Source: Geobacter sp. UBA5608
Lineage (GTDB): Bacteria > Desulfobacterota > Desulfuromonadia > Geobacterales > Pseudopelobacteraceae
Length of the DNA stretch: 12,884 nt
Direction: 5' to 3'
Assembly (NCBI GenBank): GCA_002424705.1
Contig: DIKW01000030.1
Coordinates: 1-12,884 of the forward strand
This document shows positions 1 to 5,436 of this stretch, piece by piece. Position numbers and translations under genes: made by a program. The first letter of the stretch is position 1. Each line of letters starts with the position of its first letter. The notes beneath the pieces are model-generated. The model saw only the letters and a list, made by a program, of their open reading frames with translations. It made no database searches and was not told the origin of the DNA.

Positions 1-615
1 ACCCACCTCTACCGGGTGGAAGGGGTGGGGCGTTACCGTACCCTGGGGCGTACCATCGATGACGCTGCCGGTGAGGCCTTTGACAAGGCCGGCACCCTGC
101 TGGGGCTGGATTATCCGGCCGGTGCCCGGATTGACGCGCTGGCCAAGCAGGGCAACCCGGCCAGCGTCCGGTTTCCCCGCCCGCTCATGCACGACGGTTC
201 ACTTAATTTCAGCTTCAGCGGTCTCAAGACCGCCGTGCTGACCCATCTGCAGAAACATCCCCTGAGCATCGAACGGCATGAACTGCCGGACCTGTGCGCC
301 TCGTTCCAGGCCGCGGCTTGCGAGGTGCTGGTCAAAAAGACCGAGGCTGCCCTGCTGCAGGAAGGGCTTGAGCGTCTGGTGGTGGCCGGCGGTGTGGCCT
401 GCAACAGCGGCCTGCGCAGCGCCATGCAGGCCATGGCCGCCCGACGCAGCATCGAGCTGCAGATTCCGCCGCCATCGTTGTGCGGTGACAATGCCGCCAT
501 GCTGGCCGTGGCTGCTGATGCCTATCTTGCAGCCGGCTGCCATGATGGCCTGGACCTGGATGGTGTGGCCACCTGGCCGCTGGACCAGGCCGGTTGCCCT
601 GAGCTGCAGCCATGA
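1..615 (+). CDS. tsaD: TsaD, tRNA t6A37 threonylcarbamoyltransferase (3' part)
   Basis: TsaD transfers the threonylcarbamoyl group to A37 of ANN-decoding tRNAs, working in the cytoplasm with TsaB and TsaE. The reading frame is open from base 1, so the N-terminal portion, including the first metal-binding His motif, lies outside the window; about 204 residues remain. Visible family motifs in order are TIDDAAGEAFDKA, LDYPAGARIDALA, the FSFSGLKTAV segment, VAGGVACNSGLR and, near the end, CGDNAAMLA, which carries the ASKHA-fold metal/nucleotide-binding Asp. The stop codon TGA (613-615) overlaps the ATG of rsmA in an ATGA arrangement, so the two are probably translationally coupled; both act on translation-machinery RNA. 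Family identity is clear; only the missing 5' end is uncertain. Confidence 0.95.
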   Translation, partial: THLYRVEGVGRYRTLGRTIDDAAGEAFDKAGTLLGLDYPAGARIDALAKQGNPASVRFPRPLMHDGSLNFSFSGLKTAVLTHLQKHPLSIERHELPDLCASFQAAACEVLVKKTEAALLQEGLERLVVAGGVACNSGLRSAMQAMAARRSIELQIPPPSLCGDNAAMLAVAADAYLAAGCHDGLDLDGVATWPLDQAGCPELQP

Positions 616-1427
616 GCCAGTACTACCCCCGTCCCCGTAAGGCCCTGGGCCAGAACTTCCTGACCGACCGTAACATCATTGCCAAAATACTCTCAGCAGC
701 TCAACTTGTCCCGGATGATTGCGTCCTGGAAGTCGGACCGGGTCGAGGCGCTCTGACCGAGCTGCTGGCCCAGCGGGTGCGGCGGCTGGTGGCGGTGGAG
801 TTCGACCGTGATCTGGCCGCCATCCTGCGGCAGCGCTTCAGCGCTGAGCCGCAGGTGAACATCCATGAGCAGGATGTGCTGAAGGTGGATTTTTCAGCAT
901 TGCTGGGTATTGACCGTTTCAAGGTGGTGGCCAATCTGCCCTACAACATCTCGACCCCGGTGTTGTTCAGGTTTTTGGAGGAACGCCAACGATTTTCAAA
1001 ATTGGTGGTGATGCTGCAGAAGGAGGTGGGCGAACGGTTGGCGGCCCCGCCGGATTGTGGCGATTACGGCGTGCTGACGGTGTTGTTCCGGCAGTGGTTC
1101 GAGGTGAAGCGGGAGTTTCTGGTGCCTCCCGGCTGTTTCCATCCGGCTCCCAAGGTGGATTCAGTGGTGATCAGCCTGGTGCCGCTGCCAGCCTCTCGGG
1201 TCCAGGTCGGGGATCAGGCCCTGTTTGAACGGGTTGTCAAGGCTGCCTTTGCCATGCGGCGCAAGACCTTGTGGAACTGCCTGAAAAATGCTGATTTGCT
1301 TGAAGCGGCGACATTAGAACAGGCACTGGCTGCATGCGGCATTGATGGCCGTCGGCGTGGTGAAACCCTGGACCTGGAGGAATTTGCCAGCTTGAGTCGT
1401 GCAGTTCAGACGACGTTGAACCAATAA
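612..1427 (+). CDS. rsmA: RsmA/KsgA, 16S rRNA adenine dimethyltransferase
   Basis: This 271-residue enzyme dimethylates two adjacent adenines near the 3' end of 16S rRNA (A1518/A1519 in E. coli numbering) with S-adenosylmethionine during late 30S assembly. Sequence evidence: the N-terminal KALGQNFLTDRNI signature, the SAM-binding VLEVGPGRGALTE at about residues 38-50, an acidic E63 after motif I, the catalytic NLPY motif at 108-111, FHPAPKVDSVV at 176-186 and RRKTLWNCLK at 216-225 in the C-terminal helical domain. Its length is normal for the family. The ATG at 612 overlaps the tsaD stop, and no strong separate ribosome-binding site is seen, which fits translational coupling. The TAA stop lies inside the first arm of the downstream terminator hairpin. 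Confidence 0.96.
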   Translation: MSQYYPRPRKALGQNFLTDRNIIAKILSAAQLVPDDCVLEVGPGRGALTELLAQRVRRLVAVEFDRDLAAILRQRFSAEPQVNIHEQDVLKVDFSALLGIDRFKVVANLPYNISTPVLFRFLEERQRFSKLVVMLQKEVGERLAAPPDCGDYGVLTVLFRQWFEVKREFLVPPGCFHPAPKVDSVVISLVPLPASRVQVGDQALFERVVKAAFAMRRKTLWNCLKNADLLEAATLEQALAACGIDGRRRGETLDLEEFASLSRAVQTTLNQ

Positions 1428-1460
1428 CAAAACCGCCTCGGGAATGAGGCGGTTTTGTTA
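1425..1460. terminator. Bidirectional intrinsic terminator between rsmA and the MucR-type gene
   Basis: A perfect 15-bp inverted repeat (1425-1439 with 1446-1460) encloses a 6-base loop. The stem core is GC-rich (CCGCCTC/GAGGCGG) and is flanked by an A-rich arm on the left and a T-rich arm on the right. It can therefore act on either strand with a short U-rich 3' side, although the U tract is interrupted (TTTTGTTA). The first arm begins with the rsmA stop codon. It sits between convergent genes, where a shared terminator is expected. Confidence 0.85.
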
Positions 1461-1480
1461 TGGAGCAGCAGAGGGTGGTG

Positions 1481-2002
1481 TTACTTCTTCTTAGCTGGTT
1501 TAGCAGCCTTGGCCACCGGTTTGGCAGCTACCGCCTTTTTGGTCTTGGCCGGAGCGGTCTTTTTCTTGGCTGCCAGGTTGGCCATGCGGGTGGCGCGAGC
1601 CTTTTCTAGGTTGGCAGCCAGGTTGTTCTTCTGGGCAGCGGCGCGGCGGGCCTCTGAATAGCTCTTGGCCGCCAGGGCGGTGCCGGCCGGCAGACCAAAC
1701 TGCTTGCGGTATTCGCCCGGTTTCATGTTGTGGACCTGCTTCAGGTGGCGGGTCAGGGTCTTGAAGCCGCCCTTGTTGCAGATCAGGCAGACCACTTGGT
1801 CCTTCTGGATCGATTTTTTGGGCGCCATGGCCGGAGCAGCCTTGGCAGCGGCTTCTCCTTCAATCGGCAGATCGCCTTCAAGCTGTTTCAGCATGCCGTA
1901 GACCTTTTGGATCTCTTGCAACAGTTCTTCAGAGCTCATTTCTACTGAAGCAGCATGGGATGATACAATGTTGGCAGTCAGCTCAACCAGAATCGATGAC
2001 AT
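1481..2002 (-). CDS. Ros/MucR-family zinc-finger regulator with lysine-rich histone-like tail
   Basis: The protein is 173 residues from the ATG at 2000-2002. That start follows a GGAGG at 4 bases and begins MSSILVELTANIV, resembling the N-terminal oligomerisation region of MucR/Ros proteins. The Ros/MucR zinc-binding domain spans roughly residues 66-125: C72-x2-C75, then H86 and H91, followed by the family signature MKPGEYRKQFGLP and an SYSEARRAAA segment. MucR-type proteins bind AT-rich DNA and can act like H-NS as nucleoid-shaping repressors. Residues 134-173 form a low-complexity tail with 13 Lys, 2 Arg and no acidic residue, rich in Ala and Pro, like the C-terminal domain of histone H1. 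The gene is convergent with rsmA and divergent from korD. It probably binds DNA; the target genes cannot be told from sequence. Confidence 0.9.
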   Translation of the reverse strand: MSSILVELTANIVSSHAASVEMSSEELLQEIQKVYGMLKQLEGDLPIEGEAAAKAAPAMAPKKSIQKDQVVCLICNKGGFKTLTRHLKQVHNMKPGEYRKQFGLPAGTALAAKSYSEARRAAAQKNNLAANLEKARATRMANLAAKKKTAPAKTKKAVAAKPVAKAAKPAKKK

Positions 2003-2006
2003 GGTT

Positions 2007-2011
2007 CCTCC
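2007..2011 (-). promoter_or_regulatory. Ribosome-binding site that sets the start of the MucR-type gene
   Basis: On the minus strand GGAGG is followed by AACC and then ATG (2002-2000). The reading frame stays open upstream to a further ATG at 2071, but no Shine-Dalgarno sequence precedes that one and the extra 23 residues do not resemble the family, so the start at 2002 is preferred. Confidence 0.8.
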
Positions 2012-2113
2012 AAAAATATTGGTTAGATAGAATACGCTGCTTCCTCTAACAGCAATATACTGGCAAATCAAGCATTAATTTAATCATCCAGTGAAGTTTG
2101 ACGGAAAAAATAT

Positions 2114-2143
2114 TTGACCTCGCTGGTCAGGGTCTGTTACTTA
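2114..2143 (+). promoter_or_regulatory. Candidate sigma-70 promoter for korDABC
   Basis: TTGACC (2114-2119, five of six consensus matches) is followed after 18 bases by TACTTA (2138-2143), a poor -10 element that is preceded by the extended -10 dinucleotide TG (2135-2136). The predicted start near 2150 would leave a leader of about 40 bases before korD. A second TTGACG (2098-2103) has no matching -10. The divergent gene's promoter could not be placed with confidence. Confidence 0.35.
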
Positions 2144-2152
2144 CACACGTTC

Positions 2153-2162
2153 GCAAGCTTGC
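2153..2162. repeat. 10-bp perfect palindrome in the korD leader region
   Basis: GCAAGCTTGC is self-complementary and sits between the candidate kor promoter and the korD ribosome-binding site. It could be a small operator half or a chance match; short palindromes of this size carry little weight alone. Confidence 0.25.
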
Positions 2163-2189
2163 CTATGCCCGTTTTCTGAGGATTGAGAC

Positions 2190-2405
2190 ATGCCGTATAT
2201 CGTGATTGAAGAAGATCGTTGCAAAGGGTGCGGCCTCTGTACCATCGCCTGCCCCAGGAAGCTGATTTCCTTGAGTAAGACCCCCAATGCGCTGGGCTAC
2301 ACCGTAGCGGTGTTTAGCAATCAGGAGCAGTGCACCGGCTGTACGCTGTGCGCTGAGATGTGTCCCGATGTGGCCATTACTGTATTCAAGGAAGAGCAAC
2401 TATGA
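2190..2405 (+). CDS. korD: KorD, 2x[4Fe-4S] ferredoxin subunit of 2-oxoacid:ferredoxin oxidoreductase
   Basis: A 71-residue bacterial-type ferredoxin with two complete cluster motifs: CKGCGLCTIACP near residues 11-22 and CTGCTLCAEMCP near 48-59, each C-x2-C-x2-C-x3-C-P. As the small (delta) subunit of the oxidoreductase encoded by the next three genes, it would carry electrons from the beta-subunit cluster to an external ferredoxin. The ATG at 2190 follows a GAGGA at a normal distance. Its TGA stop overlaps the korA ATG (ATGA at 2402-2405), indicating coupled translation and equal stoichiometry. The gene order delta-alpha-beta-gamma supports the subunit assignment more than the short sequence does. 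Confidence 0.88.
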   Translation: MPYIVIEEDRCKGCGLCTIACPRKLISLSKTPNALGYTVAVFSNQEQCTGCTLCAEMCPDVAITVFKEEQL

Positions 2406-3463
2406 GTGCGCCGCAGAAAAAATTTGTTAAAGGCAATGAAGCGGTGGCCATGGCTGCCATAGAGGCCGGCGTACAATGCTACTTCGGCTATCCGATCACC
2501 CCCCAGAGCGACATCCCAGAGTATCTCTCCCGCGAACTGCCCAAGGCGGGCGGCACCTTCATTCAGGTGGAGAGCGAGATCGGCGCCATCAATATGGTGT
2601 TGGGGGCTTCGGCTTGCGGTGTACGGGCAATGACCTCATCCTCCGGCCCCGGTATCTCGCTCAAGCAGGAAGGTATCTCCTACATGGCCGGTTCTGAACT
2701 GCCGGGCGTGATCGTCGATATTATGCGGGCCGGCCCCGGACTGGGCGGGATCGACGCCTCTCAGGCCGATTACCACCAGGCCACCAAAGGTGGCGGCCAC
2801 GGCGGTTACCGGATCATCGTGCTGGCTCCTAACTCGGGCCAGGAGATGTACGACCTGACCATGCTGGCCTTTGATCTGTCGGATCAGTACCGGATGCCGG
2901 CCATGCTGCTGGCCGACTCAGTGTTGGGACAGATGAAGGAATCGATCGTTGCCAACCCGCGGCCCAAAGCTGAGCTGCCTGCCAAGGATTGGGCCGTGCG
3001 CGGCACCGGCGGCGGTGCGCAGCACGTGGTCAAGTCGCTCTACCTGGGCGACGGCGAGATGGAGAAGTTTCACTGGAAGATGCATGCCCGCTATCAGGAA
3101 CTGGCCGAGAAGGAGTCACGCTGGGAGGAGTATCAGACCACCGACGCCGAACTGATCGTAACCGCCTTCGGCGCCACCTCGCGTATCGCCCGCACTGCAG
3201 TGGAGATGGCCCGGGCCGCGGGGCTTAAGGTGGGCCTGCTGCGGCCAATCACCCTGTTTCCGTTCCCGAAAAAGGCCTATGCCGAGCTTTCGGCCCGTTG
3301 CAAAAACTGGTTGACCGTTGAGCTGTCCACCGGTCAGATGGTGGATGATGTCCGCCTGAGTGTAGCCCGTGACGCCGAGGTTGATTTTTACGGCCGTCCG
3401 CCGGGCGCCGGTTCGCTGCCTACCCCGGAAGAGCTGTTCGAGCAAATCAAGAAACATTTTTAG
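2402..3463 (+). CDS. korA: KorA/VorB-type alpha subunit of 2-oxoacid:ferredoxin oxidoreductase
   Basis: The 353-residue alpha subunit of a CoA-acylating 2-oxoacid:ferredoxin oxidoreductase, which binds substrate and the aminopyrimidine side of ThDP. Motifs: GNEAVAMAAIEAG at 11-23, GYPITPQSDIPE at 29-40 (the family's substrate/ThDP-contacting YPITP), VESEIGAINMVLGAS at 56-70 with the conserved Glu, and TSSSGPGISLKQE at 78-90. The C-terminal third carries the transketolase-C-like domain (GLLRPITLFPFPKK). An upstream in-frame ATG at 2360 lies inside korD and is rejected; the ATG at 2402 overlaps the korD stop. In Geobacter relatives this operon is usually annotated as 2-oxoglutarate oxidoreductase for the TCA cycle, but the same family includes branched-chain VorB, so the true substrate is unproven. 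Confidence 0.85.
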   Translation: MSAPQKKFVKGNEAVAMAAIEAGVQCYFGYPITPQSDIPEYLSRELPKAGGTFIQVESEIGAINMVLGASACGVRAMTSSSGPGISLKQEGISYMAGSELPGVIVDIMRAGPGLGGIDASQADYHQATKGGGHGGYRIIVLAPNSGQEMYDLTMLAFDLSDQYRMPAMLLADSVLGQMKESIVANPRPKAELPAKDWAVRGTGGGAQHVVKSLYLGDGEMEKFHWKMHARYQELAEKESRWEEYQTTDAELIVTAFGATSRIARTAVEMARAAGLKVGLLRPITLFPFPKKAYAELSARCKNWLTVELSTGQMVDDVRLSVARDAEVDFYGRPPGAGSLPTPEELFEQIKKHF

Positions 3464-3475
3464 AGGTTTTTCGAT

Positions 3476-4219
3476 ATGAAGCAGGTATTTGCAAAACCGG
3501 TTAGTCTTAAGGATGTGCAGACCCATTTCTGCCCCGGCTGTCACCACGGCTCGATTCACCGCCTGGTGGCCGAGGCCATGGACCAGTTAGGCATCGCCGA
3601 ACAGACCATCGGTTGCGCCTCGGTGGGCTGTTCCGTGTTTCTGTATGGCTACTTTAACATCGACGTGGTGGAATCGCCCCACGGTCGTGCGCCTGCGGTA
3701 GCCACCGGTGTCAAGCGGGCCCGTCCCGATCGGATCGTCTTCACTTACCAGGGGGACGGCGACCTGGCCGCCATCGGTACCTCCGAGATCATCCATGCCG
3801 CCAATCGCGGCGAAAAGATCACCGTGATCTTCGTCAATAACACCACCTACGGCATGACCGGTGGTCAGATGGCCCCCACCACCATGCCGGGCCAGAAGAC
3901 CTCCACCTCGCCCTACGGCCGCGACGTCACCAACGACGGCAAGCCGTTCAAGATGGCCGAGCTGTTATCCAATCTGGACGGCGTGACCTATGCGGCCCGG
4001 GTGGCGGTCAACAGCCCCAAGAACGTGCTGCAGGCCAAGAAGGTGATCAAGAACGCCTTCCAGTATCAGGTAGAAGGAAAGGGCTTCTCCTTTGTGGAGG
4101 TGCTGTCGGCCTGCCCCACCAACTGGGGAATGAACGCCCTTGCGGCCAATGAACGGGTGGGCAGTGAGATGATCCCCTACTTCCCGCTGGGCGTGTTCAA
4201 GAACACCGAAAATCTGTAA
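3476..4219 (+). CDS. korB: KorB, ThDP-binding beta subunit of 2-oxoacid:ferredoxin oxidoreductase
   Basis: This 247-residue subunit holds ThDP and one [4Fe-4S] cluster and carries out decarboxylation and the first electron transfer. The N terminus has HFCPGCHHG (C19, C22), followed by GCASVGCS (C47, C52) and later ACPTNW (C213); C19, C22, C52 or C47, and C213 are the likely cluster ligands by family analogy. The ThDP/Mg motif is GDGDLAAIG at 93-101 with NNTTYGMTGGQ at 121-131, and HGRAPAVATG lies at 69-78. Length is typical of the short beta subunits. The start at 3476 has AGAGG upstream, and only 12 bases separate it from korA. It belongs to the korDABC operon. Confidence 0.88.
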   Translation: MKQVFAKPVSLKDVQTHFCPGCHHGSIHRLVAEAMDQLGIAEQTIGCASVGCSVFLYGYFNIDVVESPHGRAPAVATGVKRARPDRIVFTYQGDGDLAAIGTSEIIHAANRGEKITVIFVNNTTYGMTGGQMAPTTMPGQKTSTSPYGRDVTNDGKPFKMAELLSNLDGVTYAARVAVNSPKNVLQAKKVIKNAFQYQVEGKGFSFVEVLSACPTNWGMNALAANERVGSEMIPYFPLGVFKNTENL

Positions 4220-4235
4220 CCGGAGTATATCAACC

Positions 4236-4790
4236 ATGCGTTACGATGTTTTTTTTGCAGGCTACGGTGGCCAGGGAGTCCTGCTGGCCGGCAACCTCCT
4301 CTCCTACGCCGCCATCCACGAGGGGAAGAACGTCTCCTTTTTTCCCGCTTACGGCGTTGAAAAACGTGGCGGCGCCGCCATGTGCACCGTGGTGATCGCC
4401 GATGGCGACACCGGCTCGCCGGTGGTGGGCCACCCCTCGGTCTCGGTCATCCTGAACCAGCTTTCCTGGGATAAATACGCTGATAAGGTTAAAGAGGGCG
4501 GCATCTGCCTGGTGAACAGCTCGCTGGTCAACCTGGAGGGGGTGTCGCTTGACGGCCGTGAACTGCTGGCAATGCCGATGAACCAGATCGCCATTGATCT
4601 GGGGGACGTGCGGATGGTCAACATGGTGGCCTGCGGCGCCTATGCCGCCGCCAGCGGCGCCTTGCCGTTGGATTCGCTGAAAGAGGCTCTGAAAGATGCC
4701 TTGCCGGAGCGCAACCATAAGCTGATCCCGGCCAATATCCAGGCCATTGAGGCCGGGGCTGCCGCTGTTTTTTCTGCACGAAAGGCTTGA
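4236..4790 (+). CDS. korC: KorC, gamma subunit of 2-oxoacid:ferredoxin oxidoreductase
   Basis: A 184-residue pyruvate/ketoisovalerate oxidoreductase gamma domain, which contributes to the CoA-binding part of the complex. The N-terminal glycine-rich FAGYGGQGVLLAGNLL (about residues 7-22) and the FPAYGVEKRGGAAMCTVVIA segment are family hallmarks; the middle repeats the usual pattern of a hydrophobic strand, an Asn-rich loop (LVNSSLVNL) and VNMVACGAYAAASGALP. The start follows GGAG about 10 bases upstream. No hairpin or T tract follows the stop. Instead the stop codon is part of the -35 element of the tRNA-Gln promoter, so kor transcripts probably continue through the tRNA. Confidence 0.88.
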   Translation: MRYDVFFAGYGGQGVLLAGNLLSYAAIHEGKNVSFFPAYGVEKRGGAAMCTVVIADGDTGSPVVGHPSVSVILNQLSWDKYADKVKEGGICLVNSSLVNLEGVSLDGRELLAMPMNQIAIDLGDVRMVNMVACGAYAAASGALPLDSLKEALKDALPERNHKLIPANIQAIEAGAAAVFSARKA

Positions 4791-4815
4791 CGCCGAGCAA
4801 AAGGTCTGCTATTAA
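4787..4815 (+). promoter_or_regulatory. Sigma-70 promoter of tRNA-Gln
   Basis: TTGACG (4787-4792, 5 of 6 matches) and TATTAA (4810-4815, 4 of 6) are separated by exactly 17 bases, which puts the start near 4822, some nine bases before the mature tRNA 5' end. The -35 element contains the TGA stop of korC. Confidence 0.75.
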
Positions 4816-4830
4816 ACTCATCTCTTTTTT

Positions 4831-4905
4831 AGGGGTGTCGCCAAGCGGTAAGGCACCGGATTTTGATTCCGGCATTCCTAGGTTCGAATCCTGGCACCCC
4901 TGCCA
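4831..4905 (+). tRNA. tRNA-Gln, anticodon UUG
   Basis: A full cloverleaf can be drawn: a 7-bp acceptor stem (AGGGGTG with CACCCCT), D arm GCC...GGC with the AGCGGTAA loop, anticodon stem CCGGA/TCCGG around loop TTTTGAT with anticodon TTG at 4863-4865, a 5-base variable region, and T arm CTAGG-TTCGAAT-CCTGG containing one U-G pair. The discriminator is G, and CCA is encoded (4903-4905). The UUG anticodon reads CAA and, by wobble, CAG. The first acceptor pair is A1-U72, the reverse of the U1-A72 usual in bacterial tRNA-Gln. Confidence 0.97.
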
Positions 4906-4916
4906 TAACAAAAACA

Positions 4917-4945
4917 GGCGCTTGCATATTGCAGGCGCCTTTTTT
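4917..4945 (+). terminator. Intrinsic terminator after tRNA-Gln
   Basis: A 10-bp stem (4917-4926 with 4930-4939, one G-U pair) closes a 3-base loop and is followed directly by six T (4940-4945). It lies 11 bases after the tRNA and probably ends both the tRNA transcript and any read-through from korDABC. Confidence 0.9.
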
Positions 4946-4946
4946 G

Positions 4947-4975
4947 TTTACGCCATCTTTCCGTGACGCTATTCT
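4947..4975 (+). promoter_or_regulatory. Candidate promoter for rimI-pyrK-pyrD unit, start at the rimI ATG
   Basis: TTTACG (4947-4952) and TATTCT (4970-4975), each matching the consensus at four of six positions, are 17 bases apart. Seven bases later comes the A of the rimI ATG (4983), the usual distance for transcription initiation. It lies just downstream of the tRNA terminator, where a new promoter is needed. Confidence 0.5.
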
Positions 4976-4982
4976 GCGCCCG

Positions 4983-5432
4983 ATGATCCCTATCCGTCCC
5001 ATGACCGAGGCCGATCTTGATGCCGTGCTGGCCATTGAGCAGGCCTGTTTCCCCCGCGCCTGGAGCAGGGAACATTTTCTGGCTGAACTGGCTTCTCGCC
5101 ATGGCGTTGCGGTGGTGGCGGAACAGGAGGGGCGGCTGATTGGCTACCTCTGTTTGTCGATCGTGCTGGACGAGGCTGAAGTCCTTGACGTGGCCGTTTT
5201 GCCGACGGTACAACGCAGCGGTGCCGGAACGGTCTTGCTTGCCTGGGCTTGCGATGAGGCCCGTAGACGTGGTGCGACGGTACTGCGGCTGGAGGTGCGC
5301 GCCACCAGCGGTCCGGCCATTGCGCTTTATGAACGGTTCGGGTTTGTGCGCAGCGGTCTGCGCAAGGCCTATTATGAAAATGGTGTCGATGCATTGTTGA
5401 TGGATAAAAACCTCAGTGAGGAGGAGTACTAA
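4983..5432 (+). CDS. rimI: RimI-type ribosomal protein / N-terminal alanine acetyltransferase
   Basis: A 149-residue GNAT-fold acetyltransferase. RimI acetylates the N-terminus of ribosomal protein S18 in E. coli using acetyl-CoA. Evidence: IRPMTEADLDAVLAIEQACFPRAWS at the N terminus matches the RimI pattern; the acetyl-CoA loop is QRSGAG (77-82) after LDVAVLPTV; LRLEVR lies at 101-106, LYERFGF at 115-121 and RKAYYENGVDALLM at 127-140, with Y131 in the position of the family's catalytic Tyr. The usual Asn after LEVR-x-S is replaced here (ATSGPA). The ORF extends upstream into the tRNA, but that part is unrelated, so the ATG at 4983 is chosen; it has no Shine-Dalgarno sequence. pyrK follows 4 bases after the stop. 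Confidence 0.85.
   Translation: MIPIRPMTEADLDAVLAIEQACFPRAWSREHFLAELASRHGVAVVAEQEGRLIGYLCLSIVLDEAEVLDVAVLPTVQRSGAGTVLLAWACDEARRRGATVLRLEVRATSGPAIALYERFGFVRSGLRKAYYENGVDALLMDKNLSEEEY
5418..5426 (+). promoter_or_regulatory. Ribosome-binding site that sets the pyrK start
   Basis: GAGGAGGAG inside the end of rimI lies 10 bases before the ATG at 5437. An in-frame GTG at 5416 is part of this Shine-Dalgarno region itself and is therefore unlikely to be the start. Confidence 0.75.
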
Positions 5433-5436
5433 CGCT

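Noticed and set aside
2003..2071. Longer N terminus for the MucR-type protein
   Set aside because: There is no ribosome-binding site before 2071, while GGAGG sits properly before the ATG at 2002.
1751..2135. Repeated GGTCAGGGTCT (1751-1761 and 2125-2135)
   Set aside because: Two copies of an 11-base word, one inside a coding region, with no other shared sequence; most likely chance.
4863..4982. Upstream extension of the rimI reading frame
   Set aside because: The extension would begin inside the tRNA-Gln gene and pass through its terminator; the family N terminus begins at 4983.
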